Shown here: positions 10,330 to 23,104 of the stretch, one piece after another
Layout: each line of letters opens with the position of its first letter
Numbering within the stretch: position 1 is the stretch's first letter
Assembly (NCBI RefSeq): GCF_963678635.1
Contig: NC_087066.1
Span: forward strand, 12,942,517 to 13,006,516
Direction: 5' to 3'
Source of the DNA: Symsagittifera roscoffensis
Taxonomy: Eukaryota > Xenacoelomorpha > Acoela > Convolutidae
DNA: 64,000 nucleotides
The notes under the pieces: model-generated
What the model saw: the letters and a program-made list of their open reading frames with translations, nothing else
What the model was told of the DNA's origin: nothing
Databases searched by the model: none
Position numbers and translations under genes: made by a program

Positions 10330-10990
10330 GATAAAAATTATTGTTCGACCATTGAAAATGGGGAAGAATTTTGTATTTATTTATTTTTGTTTTCCACGCA
10401 AAATCAAGTGCCACAAAAAATTGTCACACTGGGTTGAATGATATATCTTTTTAAAGCCCCTCCATTCGTACTTTGAACCAGATTTGAAATTTCCCAAAAT
10501 TTGTTTCCAGTGTCGAGAAAAATTGATTAGAAATTTCTAGTAACGAAAGCCAGCGAGCAGGCTCATTTATGCTTATTTTAGGCCGTTTACAAAAGCTTAT
10601 TTACAATTTATTTTAATTTTACTCGAGTTAAATTAGATTTTGAAGAATTTCTGCAAAAAAAAAATTAAAAACAAAATGATTTTTTTAAATTTATTAATAT
10701 AATTGCTTTGATTTTTTTGTCAATTCCTTAAAAAACTGTTGTCTTGTTTGCCTATTTACTATGATTGTTAAATGTGCCTAAATTATAGGTTTTCGTCAGA
10801 TCTTTTTATCACACCACGCATCAAAAACTACGCTAATTTCGAAAACAAAAAACTTTTCCCTTGTAGTTTTTTTGAATACTATGGTCGAAACATTATGGCT
10901 ACTTGCACAGTAATCGGCTATCCTTATTTCGATTTGGCCTCTGTTTACAAAGCATTTTTTCGATTTGGCCTCTGTTTACAAAGCATATGT
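10330..10990 (+). repeat. Dispersed repeat family 3, short copy
   Basis: It shares in order with 41080-42410: a GAA..TTTTGTATT start, TTTTCCACGCAAAATC, GTGTCGAGAAAAA, ATCACACCACGCA and CTACTTGCACAGTAATCGG. The family has no coding sequence and no clear terminal repeats. A CGATTTGGCCTCTGTTTACAA block is duplicated in tandem at its right end (about 10930-10985). Confidence 0.5.
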
Positions 10991-12609
10991 TGTTTTCTCT
11001 GCTACAGTTCTGTAATCACGGCGAAATTTATAAAATACACATTTATACAAGGAAAAGGTAATCTGAAAAGTATGAAAGCGCTTTTTTGTACTTCAGTTTT
11101 TCTGACAAAATTTGATTTAAAATTTATTTAAAAGAATTAAATAACTTGAAAGCTTTGATTTGAGTTGATATAATTTCGAAAAAGTTTCGATATAAATTAT
11201 TTATCATTTTTTTGATGTCTCGACGTTCGAGCAAAAAATTGACGTAATTTTGATTTATTTGACTCAGCGGACTGGAAATTGTCATCTTATTATACACATA
11301 AATCATGTCACTTTATTTCAAATTGAAAATGTTGTTTTTTTAGCCAATCGTAGTTGAAATATATACCCAAAAAATTAACATTTATCAGTTTTTGGGCATT
11401 TTTTTACCGATGCAGATTACATTAACTTGCCTTTTGTTTAGCTTGATTTGTTATTTTCTTAGCTGCTGATTTTATTCAGACAAAAGGAAAAAGAAAATTT
11501 ACCATTCTTTTCAGAGACTGTGCCGAGGTTGATATTCATAAAATTCATACTTTTATAGACAGTCTGGGCTATAAAAGTAATATATTGTGTAAAATTTTGT
11601 CATTACAATTCAGCTGCACATTTTTTATGCCAATATCCTTGAAGTCAAAAACAACTTTTTTTCTACAACTTTGTTTATTTTACTTTTGATTTTTATTGAG
11701 TTATTGGATGGTAAATAAAAAATACGAAATGACCATCTGGTTTATAACTGTTCAATATCCGAGTTAAGAACTTTTTAAACAATAACTGAGTTACTTAAAT
11801 GTACTTTAAAAGGCGGCTGCCGATATCGATTTTTATTTGGTTTTCATTCTGTTAAAATCTTTTGAGTTATAATTGTGTAACCGTTAACACTTAAAAACAG
11901 GACTTTACCATTTTTTCCGTGCGGTGTCACTTATTTTGTACTAGCTTCATGCTTAGTTTATTACCCTGTTTTATTGCATAAGTCCCTTCTTTACTTTTGG
12001 TTACTAGTCCAAGATTCCTTGAATTATGATCCGATTGTGGGTCAGCCTTAATGTCGCGGTCTGATTAGCCCAAAATCGAAAACAAACTCCCCTCAAAATG
12101 TGAAGAAATCGACTTAATGCGCATTTCGTTCAAATTTTCTCAAATGATTTCCGTGCTGATTATAAAAATTTATCCGCCTTCTTTCTATTATTCTTCCGAC
12201 CATCTATAGAAATTGATTTCCAACAGTGCTTAAGAGAAGATTTTACTTATTGGTCTGTTTAATCTGCACCTAAAGTATAATCCCCGCTGGTTTCAAATCA
12301 GAGAAGTAATCGAAAGAAAAAGTAGCTGCCTGTCGATTAGACTCGCTTTTGTTACAAAATCAATCTTTTGCTAAAAAATCAATCTTTTTTTAAAATGACA
12401 GCAAAAGCAGCTAGCAGTTTTACATCTCTTCACTTTTTACCTTTTTCTTTAGACAGAATTGTAGTTTTATTTGTATTTATTCACTTTGAGATGTTTTTTA
12501 ATGGAGTTATGGCTCTGAAACTGGAAACAAACAGGGCTTTGAAACTTCAGGAGGAGTACAACAAGCATCTGCGGCCAAATCATAAAGGTAGACAGACTTC
12601 AAAATTATT
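10991..12609. other. Non-coding AT-rich stretch
   Basis: No supported gene, RNA or mobile element was seen. The reading frames here are short and of biased composition. Confidence 0.5.
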
Positions 12610-12617
12610 CAAGCCAT

Positions 12618-12979
12618 CAGGTGCGGATCTAGGATTTTCTCGAGGAGAGGGTGGTGGGTAGATTTTCAAAAAAATTCGAAAGTTTTGTCGACCTTTTTTA
12701 GGTAGACTAAATTGATTTTCGTGGGCTCCATCGTGACAAAATTAACAGCGCCGCAGGCTTGAAAAAACAAGGCAAAAAAGGCGGTTTTTTGGCGCGCGCC
12801 CCCCTCAAAATTGTATATTTATACGCCAAAAGCGCGTTTAGAAAACTTCTAGGGTCAGTCAGCCAAAAATGGATGTCTCAAAATAGTTTAAAGATGACCG
12901 TTTGGGTTGGCAGGGAGTCGAATCCCGGAGGGAGGGCGTTCGTAGTCCCCCTACCTCCTACCCCATAAAACCGCTGGTG
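12618..12979 (+). mobile_element. hAT-like MITE (362 bp)
   Basis: It starts CAGGTGCGGATCTAGGATTTT. Target duplication CAAGCCAT/CAAGCCAC (12610-12617 and 12980-12987) matches at seven of eight bases. Internally it has GGCGCGCGCCCCCCTC and GTCGAATCCCGGAGG, as in the 5812 copy. Confidence 0.72.
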
Positions 12980-13193
12980 CAAGCCACTATACGAAAAGGG
13001 AAAAAACCAAAATTACAACCGATTTATGAAAAAATGCTGGTCATAGATTTTCCGAGCAATTTTTTGAAGTTATGGACTCGGGTTGGCCTGCATTTACTAA
13101 AAAAAGCTTGCCATACAATTCCATACAACAAAAAATTTTTATCTTACTATTCCATATATCAATAATTCCTTGCAGTCATTTTTTGATGGCAAT

Positions 13194-13433
13194 TGTCATC
13201 CGGCACGGATCGATACACTTTGATGCATTTATATTTAAATCACTATGTGAGTAAACCTTCTGTTTGGTCGGTTGACCTTGTAAAGGCGTCAAGCCAGTGA
13301 TTTGTTTGAGCAGTAGTTCAGACGTCATTAAATAATTTTATGAATCAGTTGTTTTGTTTCGCTTACGCAAGAGATCTTGTTTATCAATCCGTTTGGATTC
13401 AGTTATCAACTTGTTCACCACCGCTGTATGACA
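13194..13433 (+). repeat. 5' LTR of the 13-24 kb element
   Basis: 240 bp, TGTCATCCGG...GTATGACA, with a 6-bp perfect terminal inverted repeat. It aligns with 24196-24437 with roughly 15-20% differences by eye, most of them in the last 35 bp. Confidence 0.88.
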
Positions 13434-13452
13434 TGGCGCAGTCAGCATGATT
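13434..13452 (+). promoter_or_regulatory. Primer binding site, tRNA-Ser type
   Basis: TGGCGCAGTCAGCATGATT directly follows the LTR. From general knowledge, the 3' end of an animal tRNA-Ser (as used by 17.6/297-type elements) calls for TGGCGCAGTCGGTAGGATT. That gives 16 matches in 19, including the first ten. Confidence 0.75.
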
Positions 13453-13885
13453 TTCAGAAAATCCGTTAAATATCAATCCATTTTGAGAGAAGGCTTCTGC
13501 TGAACCACCATTAGAATGGTCTAAATGGGCAGCAATACTTGAGAAGGCTGTGTTTGCAAAAGATGGCATCGAGGTACGAAACTTGTTAAGAACTAAACCA
13601 CCACTAATCAAACCCGTAGAATCTATTTATGAAATCGAATTATTGGTGAGACGGAGGCGCAGAACAAAAATAGTGACGTAAGAAACCAAGAGAAGCGAGT
13701 CGGTTGAGAAAACTGCCTGCAAAAAGCCAAAGAAAAAGGAGTATTGTGTAACTGGTTCCCTTGGGACGAGGCGGATGCAAAAAACCGCAGTTGTTTTATC
13801 CCGTTCATCGGCGCGGAACGACAACGGCAGGTTCAACAAAAGACTTTTTGTCGATTTTAGAAGACTGTTTTGTGACCACAAGGAT
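13453..13885 (+). other. Unduplicated 5' internal part (gag remnant)
   Basis: This lies between the PBS and the first duplicated unit. No intact ORF is present. By position it is the eroded start of gag, but I see no diagnostic motif. Confidence 0.4.
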
Positions 13886-14215
13886 TATAGCATTCGAACG
13901 ATACAACTTTATCTGTTGCAAACAAAAGAAAACAGAACGTAGCGAACAACTCCACGCAAAATTTAGTTGAACTGGCTTCAAGTGCCGACTGCGAAGATCG
14001 AGAGGACGAGTGGGCGAGAGATATGCTTACTGCTCTCATGCACAACTATAAAATCGTTGAATACTTATAAGCTGAAACGCGAAGTCCTCAAGATGCTTAC
14101 GAATATGCAATCCACCGAGAAAAAGGTATCGAACATAGTCGAACAATGCAAAAAAACCCATTCATATGACAAATAACAACAACAAAGTAAGAACCAGAAA
14201 ACTACATCAAACCAA

Positions 14216-14948
14216 GTGGTCGAGGTAACTACACAATCATTCGGAACCCACAATGAGGTCGAGGCGGATTCCACCGTAGACCTTATACGCGTGGAACACA
14301 GAACACAAGAGTCGACAGTCACAAACCAACTAAAATTCACAAAAGCAATGTTGCAAGCGCGGCAGACAATTCGGTTCAAACCATTCATAATCGTGCCCAA
14401 CAAAACTTGCTCAAAATGTGCCAAACGCATCATGTAGATGCGTCATGTAGATCTACAAAAGTCAATTGTTTGAAGGATTGGAATGACGAAAAACAAAAAG
14501 TAGAAACTGAAACCGATATACTAGATAATGACCCAGTTGCGTTTGCAGAATCTACATCCAAAGATGGTTGGGAAGAATGGCAAGTTGACAAATTTTCATT
14601 TGTGGCAATTTCAGAAGAGTTCGAGTTGAAAAACTCAGCCAGCTTGTCGGAAGATGACCTCAACAGACACATCGTAAAATTGAGAACTAAAAAAGAGGAC
14701 GTGTTCGCCATTGACAACTCTGGAATCCCGATTTAATTTCTCAACGAAAAATGGCTCTGCGACAACAAGAAATTGACAAATCAATAAAATTCATATGTTT
14801 TCCTCCAGAAGAGGCCGCTAACAATTTGGCATGTTATAATGGTGAATACATAACTCAAAAGGGAAGACTAGTTATTGCGATAGAATCTGGAGGCTGGACG
14901 CTTCAATCAGCGCCATTCTTCATCGTAGATGACCAAATGCAAACGTAA
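14216..14948 (+). pseudogene. gag-3'/protease region remnant, unit 1
   Basis: Three short open stretches (14216-14437, 14407-14736, 14751-14948) encode acidic to neutral peptides. The last ends in a SAPFFIVDDQMQT-like strand, reminiscent of the C-terminal part of a retropepsin, immediately before RT. The catalytic DSG/DTG is not visible. The three stretches are in different frames. Confidence 0.45.
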
Positions 14949-15114
14949 TATGCAGAAACATACTAGCGCAAATTGCTTTCAAATTGATACAAGAAAACCA
15001 AAGTGATATCAAATGGTGAGCATACAAGAAACGGAAGAATCAAGATCGGAAATCAAACAGTGGGTTAAAGATAATTTCAAACAATTGTGCTTACGAATCG
15101 CAGAATTATAAAAT

Positions 15115-16480
15115 ACATAATGCGCACGCAATTCAGATAAGAAGCAACCCCCAATTTACAAAAAGGGCGCTGAATCCCCATACGTTTGCCTGAGCGGGTT
15201 GAAAACGAACTCAACAAAATAATGTAATTAACCCACATAATCAAAGTAAGCTAATGTTTAGATCGGCAGTTCAATAGCCCAATCGTTATAACCGTAAGAA
15301 AGGACCAGACAGTCAAGTTGGCATTGGATTCCAAAAAGAAAAATAAAGTTATTCACGAAAATAAATAACAGTTGCCAAACATAGATCTCCTTTTGGAAAA
15401 AATTGCACAGGTGCTCAAACCAGACAAGTCTCAACAAGCAATATTTTCTACTCTTTATTTGCGGTACACTTACTAACCAATCCCGTTGGACATGCCAACC
15501 AGAGAACAATGCAATTTTAGTTTCATCGGAGACAACGCCCCCTGACATATCATTTCCAAACCGGATTTTACTGTCTCACTGACATGCCGGCCGAATTCCA
15601 GAAGGCAATTGACTTAAAGCTCACAAATGGAACAAATACAAACGCTCATCTGGATGACATATTGATAATAATGAAAGGATCACTCGAGCTACATATAGAA
15701 AAGTTACAAACAGTTCTGACAACATTAGACGAAGAAAACCTGGCAATATTATTTGACAAAGGTAAGTTTGCATGCAAACAAATTGAATGGCTTGGGTACA
15801 ACAACAACAGGGAGGGAACTAACCCACTCATATAAGAAACAGAAGCTATTGAAAAATTATCACCTCCAAAAACTTTTAAACAACTGAAAAGTTTTATGGG
15901 TTCTATACTTCTATACATCAAATAACACGTTACCTTCTTAACTTAGCACAAACCGCCGCCGCTCTACGTCCACTGCTGAAAAATACAGAAAAGAACAAAC
16001 TAACTGATTGGAAACCCGAACAAAACACAACATTCGATAGCATTATAAAATTAGTTTCAGAAATGAAGCAAAATAAAACTTTTATTAAATATGCGCGTGG
16101 TGTGCGATGCCTATAGGTCAAGCTTAGGGGCCGAGCAAGAGTTTCGGGAAGACTGGGTGGGCATAGCTTATTCTTCACGTTTCTTAAATTCACTGAAAGA
16201 AAAACAGTCAGTTAACAAACTAGAATTACTCGGGTTAGTTTGAGCCTTCGATCATTTTAAATACTAACTATATGGAACTTATTTAGAGAAAAAATCGGGC
16301 TAATAGACTATATATCGAAAAATCCTGTTAGATTAGCAATACCCCCAAGCGCGTATGACAAGGAATTCGTACTAGCGTCAATTAGATCATTCATAAACAA
16401 CCTTGAAATAATTGACAACGTCATACTGAATAATCTAGCCAATCAGAAAAAGGCACCATATCGGCTGATCAAAAAATATC
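15115..16480 (+). pseudogene. Reverse transcriptase / RNase H remnant, unit 1
   Basis: The most readable piece is at 15584-15835: MPAEFQKAIDL followed by HLDDILI, the Ty3 RT active-site box (usually YLDDILI), then the FACKQIEWLGY motif. The RT connection and start of RNase H follow in other frames around 15890-16250 (LRPLLKNTEK, VCDA). After that the coding trace jumps to a sequence resembling IDYxSxNPV, so roughly the C-terminal half of RNase H is deleted. Many stops are present. The deletion is shared with unit 2, so it predates the duplication. Confidence 0.75.
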
Positions 16481-16930
16481 GTGGATAATAAAAGATCGGT
16501 AACTAGCACTACCAACTCCCAATTGAAATTCAAACGTTCCGCACATTCCGCATGCGGTTATTCTCAAACTTCCAAATAAAATCAGTTCTGCTCAAAATAT
16601 TAGTTCAGTCCAAAAAACTAGCATTCTAAACATTCTGTCAAAACAATCTACAAACAAGAGCAATTGAGTCGAAAAGCGGACTTAAAGGGAGTCAAAGGTG
16701 GGTTCCTGCCGGATGACGTAAATATGCTTGAGGCACGAGGTAGTAAAGAAATCCAATGGCAGGTCCCATCGGACAGAGGGGAAAGTTTGTCCGACCCACG
16801 GTGGCACAAGCGGAAACCAGCCACAATGAAATGAAAATCATCCACCACGCCCCCGCCAACAGTAGAAGTTAAGGACGCACAAGAAATCTTATCATCAAAA
16901 CCAAAAAAGCGATCTAACTTCTCGAAAGTT

Positions 16931-18130
16931 GTGTTTAGCGATAACACGCCAGTCACCGATACACAATCATCAGCAACACTGAAGAAAATGGCAGCTGAAG
17001 CAGCGCAGACGAAGGAAATAATGATGACAGCCGCCACCCAAACCAAACTTTCCATCGAAGTGCACGAGACTTACGAATACTGTGTGAGCCGCATGGATCC
17101 AACTCAATGCAGGCAAGAAGAACTTATTCCAAAAATTGAACCACCCACCATGCAGGACACGCAACAAACGCAACTAGAAGCTAGCCATCACTTGATCACA
17201 GAGGAAATCATCGCCACAATTGACCAGTGTACGAATACTGAGTCAGGGAAGGACACATCGCTATTTCGACGAAAACTCGGGGTACGATTCATCGCCGCCG
17301 CCACAAAAAAGGACAAAAGCCTACGACAACTAATAAAATTTGTCATGAAACGAGACTGGACGCCATAAAAATTTCGTTAGGGCAATACTGGTTCAACATA
17401 CAAAATAGACTGCACGTAAGAGAAAACTTTTTGCTGATCGACGAAAAAATTGTCATCCCAACACAACTGAGACAAACAGTACTGGAATGTTTGCAACTGA
17501 CCCATCCTTGATCATTGGCCATGTTCGATATGTATCAGTACGTGTGGTTTCCACACATAAATCGTTCATAAGTTCAAATGGCACAAAGTTGTAAATTTTG
17601 TTCAGAAAGTTAAAAACCTCAAACTAATAGTAGGAGAACAACACCAAATGGAACCGGTAGTCGAACCTAATGATTAAGTTAAAATAGAATTAGATTTTGC
17701 CGGAATCCTCCTTGATGAACTAAAAAAAGAACGCATACATCTTAGTTGCAATAGATAAATGTCGAAATTCCCCACGGCAAAAGTCGTGTCGAACACAACG
17801 GCGGGTGTTGCCAAAAAAATTATGCAAAGACATATTTCAAGTAATGATATACCCCGACGACCAAAATGTGATCAAGCACAAGCATTTAGGGCCAAAAATT
17901 GTCAACTGTTTTTCCAACACAAAAAACATCAATTTGTTTTTGCACTGGTAGACGACCATAGAGAGAATGATCCAAACGTTAAAACGTAGATTAGGGCTGA
18001 AGAGAATAGATAAATTAAACCTCAAAAAACCGCCTCTACCAGCAGAAATCATGCACCATTCAAAACGATGGTCGGAGGATGAAGTGTCAATTAAGCGACG
18101 CACAACATTACCCACGAGTCTCCAAATGTG
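16931..18130 (+). pseudogene. int: Integrase remnant, unit 1
   Basis: An open frame at 16931-17368 leads into the integrase N-terminus. It is followed by broken frames with the zinc-binding region (THP, FPHI, CKFC), then KFPTAKVVSNTT and PRRPKCDQAQAFRAKN, the segment spanning the second catalytic aspartate of a Ty3-type integrase. Several frameshifts and stops occur. The third catalytic region is shortened by a deletion near 17995 relative to unit 2. Confidence 0.7.
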
Positions 18131-18729
18131 AAAAAATTTCCAACACATCAACAGCGCAAACATCAGGTGCGAAAACAAGACGAGCCATAGAAATAGTTAA
18201 ATATAAGCTAAACGTAAGATATTAGGGCGTACAAGAACCAGTGAACAAAAACACCAAAAAACAGATTGAGTAAGTAGCAAAAAAAAACAAACCGAGTAGC
18301 TACCAAGGTGAAAGACCCTAAGGTTTTCGAACAAGAATAAAAAAATTACTGACGGAAAAATTATAACTTATACGCCACAAACCGCGTGGGTACAAACTAT
18401 ATAGCATTCGAACGATACAACTTTATCTGTTGCAAACAAAAGAAAACAGAACGTAGCGAACAACTCCACGCAAAATTTAGTTGAACTGGCTTCAAGTGCC
18501 GACTGCGAAGATCGAGAGTACGAGTGGGCGAGAGATATGCTTACTGCTCTCATGCACAACTATAAAATCGTTGAATACTTATAAGCTGAAACGCGAAGTC
18601 CTCAAGATGCTTACGAATATGCAATCCACCGAGAAAAAGGTATCGAACATAGTCGAACAATGCAAAAAAACCCATTCATATGACAAATAACAACAACAAA
18701 GTAAGAACCAGAAAACTACATCAACCCAA

Positions 18730-19462
18730 GTGGTCGAGGTAACTACACAATCATTCGGAACCCACAATGAGGTCGAGGCGGATTCCACCGTAGACCTTAT
18801 ACGCGTGGAACACAGAACACAAGAGTCGACAGTCACAAACCAACTAAAATTCACAAAAGCAATGTTGCAAGCGCGGCAGACAATTCGGTTCAAACCATTC
18901 ATAATCGTGCCCAACAAAACTTGCTCAAAATGTGCCAAACGCATCATGTAGATGCGTCATGTAGATCTACAAAAGTCAATTGTTTGAAGGATTGGAATGA
19001 CGAAAAACAAAAAGTAGAAACTGAAACCGATATACTAGATAATGACCCAGTTGCGTTTGCAGAATCTACATCCAAAGATGGTTGGGAAGAATGGCAAGTT
19101 GACAAATTTTCATTTGTGGCAATTTCAGAAGAGTTCGAGTTGAAAAACTCAGCCAGCTTGTCGGAAGATGACCTCAACAGACACATCGTAAAATTGAGAA
19201 CTAAAAAAGAGGACGTGTTCGCCATTGACAACTCTGGAATCCCGATTTAATTTCTCAACGAAAAATGGCTCTGCGACAACAAGAAATTGACAAATCAATA
19301 AAATTCATATGTTTTCCTCCAGAAGAGGCCGCTAACAATTTGGCATGTTATAATGGTGAATACATAACTCAAAAGGGAAGACTAGTTATTGCGATAGAAT
19401 CTGGAGGCTGGACGCTTCAATCAGCGCCATTCTTCATCGTAGATGACCAAATGCAAACGTAA
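18730..19462 (+). pseudogene. gag-3'/protease region remnant, unit 2
   Basis: Near-identical counterpart of 14216-14948, with the same three short frames and the same breaks. Confidence 0.45.
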
Positions 19463-19629
19463 TATGCAGAAACATACTAGCGCGAATTGCTTTCAAATTG
19501 ATACAAGAAAACCAAAGTGATATCAAATGGTGAGCATACAAGAAACGGAAGAATCAAGATCGGAAATCAAACAGTGGGTTAAAGATAATTTCAAACAATT
19601 GTGCTTACGAATCGCAGAATTATAAAAAT

Positions 19630-20995
19630 ACGTAATGCGCACGCAATTCAGATAAGAAGCAACCCCCAATTTACAAAAAGGGCGCTGAATCCCCATACGT
19701 TTGCCTGAGCGGGTTGAAAACGAACTCAACAAAATAATGTAATTAACCCACATAATCAAAGTAAGCTAATGTTTAGATCGGCAGTTCAATAGCCCAATCG
19801 TTATAACCGTAAGAAAGGACCAGACAGTCAAGTTGGCATTGGATTCCAAAAAGAAAAATAAAGTTATTCACGAAAATAAATAACAGTTGCCAAACATAGA
19901 TCTCCTTTTGGAAAAAATTGCACAGGTGCTCAAACCAGACAAGTCTCAACAAGCAATATTTTCTACTCTTTATTTGCGGTACACTTACTAACCAATCCCG
20001 TTGGACATGCCAACCAGAGAACAATGCAATTTTAGTTTCATCGGAGACAACGCCCCCTGACATATCATTTCCAAACCGGATTTTACTGTCTCACTGACAT
20101 GCCGGCCGAATTCCAGAAGGCAATTGACTTAAAGCTCACAAATGGAACAAATACAAACGCTCATCTGGATGACATATTGATAATAATGAAAGGATCACTC
20201 GAGCTACATAAAGAAAAGTTACAAACAGTTCTGACAACATTAGACGAAGAAAACCTGGCAATATTATTTGACAAAGGTAAGTTTGCATGCAAACAAATTG
20301 AATGGCTTGGGTACAACAACAACAGGGAGGGAACTAACCCACTCATATAAGAAACAGAAGCTATTGAAAAATTATCACCTCCAAAATTTTTTAAACAACT
20401 GAAAAGTTTTATGGGTTCTATTCATCACATAACACGTTACCTTCCTAACTTAGCACAAAGCGCCGCCGCTCTACGTCCACTGCTGAAAAATACAGAAAAG
20501 AACAAACCAATTGATTGGAAACCTGAACACAACACAACATTCGATAGCATTATAAAATTAGTTTCAGAAATGAAGCAAAATAAACCTTTTGACCAGAAAT
20601 TAAATATGCGCGTGGTGTGCGATGCCTATAGGTCAAGCTTAGGGGCCGAGCAAGAGTTTCGGGAAGGCTGGGTGGGCATAGCTTATTCTTCACGTTTCTT
20701 AAATTCACTGAAAGAAAAACATTCAGTTAACAAACTAGAAATACTCGGGTTAGTTTGAGCCTTCGATCATTTTAAATACTAACTATATGGAACTTATTTA
20801 GAGAAAAAATTGGGCTAATAGACTATATGTCGAAAAATCCTGTTGGATTAGCAATACATCCAAGCGCGTATGACGAGGAATTCGTACTAGCGTCAATTAG
20901 ATCATTCATAAACAACCTTGAAATAATTGACAGCGTCATACTGAATAATCTAGCCAATCAGAAAAAAGCACCATATCGGCTGATCGAAAAATATC
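19630..20995 (+). pseudogene. Reverse transcriptase / RNase H remnant, unit 2
   Basis: Counterpart of 15115-16480 with the HLDDILI box at 20159-20180. Here the connection domain is better preserved: 20411-20758 reads openly from GSIHHITRYLPNLAQSAAAL through VCDAYRSSLGAEQ to LNSLKEKHSVNKLEILGLV, the start of RNase H with its first aspartate. The same downstream deletion of the RNase H C-terminal part is present. Confidence 0.78.
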
Positions 20996-21443
20996 GTGGT
21001 TAATAAAAAATCGCTAACTAGCACTTCAAACTCTCAATTGAAATTCAAACGTTCCGCGCATTCCGCATGCGGTTATTCTCAAACTTCCAAATAAAATCAG
21101 TTCTGCTCAAAACATTAGTTCAGTCCAAAAAACTAATTCTAAACATTCTGTCAAAACAATCTACAAACAAGAGCAATTGAGTCGAAAAGCGGACTTAAAG
21201 GGAGTCGAAGGTGGGTTCCTGCCGGATGACGTAAAAACGCTTGAGGCACGAGGCAGTAAAGAAATCCAATGGCAGGGCCCATCGGACAGAGGGGAAAGTT
21301 TGTCCGACCCACGGTGGCACTAGCGGAAACCAGCCACAATGAAATAAAAATCATCCACCACGCCCCCGCCAACAGTAGAAGTTAAGGACGCACAAGAAAT
21401 CTTATCATCAAAAGCAAAAAAGCGATCAAACTTCTCGAAAGTT

Positions 21444-22845
21444 GTGTTTAGCGATAAAACGCCAGTCACCGATACACAATCATCAGCAACACTGAAGATA
21501 ATGGCAGCTGAAGCAGCGCAGACGAAGAAAATAATGATGACAGCCGCCACCCAAACCAACCTTTCCATCGAAGTGCACGAGACTTACGAATACTGTGTGA
21601 GCCGCGTGGATCCAACTCAATGCAGGCAAGAAGAACTTATTCCAAAAATTGAACCACCCACCATGCAGGACACGCAACAAACGCAACTAGAAGCTAGCCA
21701 TCACTTGATCACAGAGGAGATCATCGCCACAATTGACCAGTGTACGAATACTGAGTCAGGGAAGGACACATCGCTATTTCGACGAAAACTCGGGGTACGA
21801 TTCATCGCCGCCGCCACAAAAAAGGACAAAAACCTACGACAACTAATAAAATTTGTCATGAAATGAGACTGGACGCCATAAAAATTTCGTTAGGGCAATA
21901 CTGTTTCAACATACGAAATAGACTGCACGTAAGAGAAAACTTTTTGCTGATCGATGAAAAAATTGTCATCCCAACACAACTGAGACAAACAGTACTGGAC
22001 TGTTTGCACCTGACTCATCCTTGATCATTGGCCATGTTCGATATGTATCAGCACGTGTGGTTTCCACACATAAATCGTTCATAAGTTCAAATGGCACAAA
22101 GTTGTAAATTTTGTTCAGAAAGGTAAAAACCTCAAACTAATAGTAGGAGAACAACACCAAATGGAACCGGTAGTCGAACCTAATGATTAAGTTAAAATAG
22201 AATTAGATTTTGCCGGAATCCTCCCTGATGAACTAAAAAAAGAACGCATACATCTTAGTTGCAATAGATAAATGTCGAAATTCCCCACGGCAAAAGTCGT
22301 GTCGAACACAACGGCGGGTGTTGCCATAAAAATTATGCAAAGACATATTTCAAGTAATGATGTACCCCGACGACCAAAATGTGATCAAGCACAATCATTT
22401 AGGGCCAAAAATTGTCAACTGTTTTTCCAACATAAAAAACATCAATTTATTTTTGCACTGGTAGACGACCATAGAGAGAATGATCCAAACGTTAAAACGA
22501 AGATTAGGGCTGAAGAGAATAGATAAAACAAACACACCATATAAACTTGCCTCGGTTGTAGGCGAAATATCAAAAACACTACGTAACTTAACACACGGAT
22601 AACAAAATTTTCACCGTTCGAAGGACACATTGGTAGAAAACCAAATACTCATCTGTCTAACTTGGCAACAATTAGCTCCCCCATGAACCTAGTTTGGGAA
22701 AATGCATATCACGCATTTTTAGATTGGAACAACCTCAAAAAACCGCCTCTACCAGCAGAAATCATGCACCATTCAAAACGATGGTCGGAGGATGGAGTGT
22801 CAATTAAGCGACGCACAACATTACCCACGAGTCTCCAAATGTGAA
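21444..22845 (+). pseudogene. int: Integrase remnant, unit 2
   Basis: Same landmarks as unit 1: 21444-21866 open, then zinc-binding and core pieces (22272-22526 has KFPTAKVV and DVPRRPKCDQAQ). It also keeps an additional segment ending at 22844 (NLVWENAYHAFLDWNNLKKP) that includes what unit 1 lost. Stops and frame changes make it non-functional. Confidence 0.72.
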
Positions 22846-23104
22846 AAAATCTCCAACACATCAACAGCGCAAACATCAGGTGCGAAAACTAGACGAGAAA
22901 TAGTTAAGGATAAGCTAAACGTAAGATATTAGGGCGTACAAGAACCAGTGAACAAAAACACCAAAAAACAGATTGAGTAACTAGCAAGAAAAACAAACCG
23001 AGTAGCTACCAAGGTGAAAGACCCTAAGATTTTCGAACAAGAATAAAAAAATTTTCAACGGAAAAATTATTACTTATACGCCACAAACCGCGTGGGTACA
23101 AGCG

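Larger units (their letters stand above)
13886..18395 (+). repeat. Internal tandem repeat, unit 1 (4.51 kb)
   Basis: It matches 18401-23104 base for base with an offset of 4513-4515 and about 98% identity. It lacks about 210 bp that unit 2 has at 22526-22735. The junction to unit 2 is at about 18396-18400, with ACTAT between TACAA and ATAGCATTCG. No LTR lies at the junction, so this is not a nested or head-to-tail insertion. Confidence 0.9.
18401..23104 (+). repeat. Internal tandem repeat, unit 2 (4.70 kb)
   Basis: Second copy of 13886-18395. It retains the 210 bp missing from unit 1 (22526-22735) and then continues into the single-copy 3' part of the element at about 23105. Confidence 0.9.

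Noticed and set aside
13402-13433. Shorter LTR boundary at the GGATTCA block
   Set aside because: Extending to ATGACA gives a perfect 6-bp terminal inverted repeat, a perfect GCAAT duplication and a directly adjacent PBS.
14065-14433. 122-codon minus-strand frame, repeated at 18579-18947
   Set aside because: Antisense to decayed gag/pol. It is repeated only because of the internal tandem duplication.
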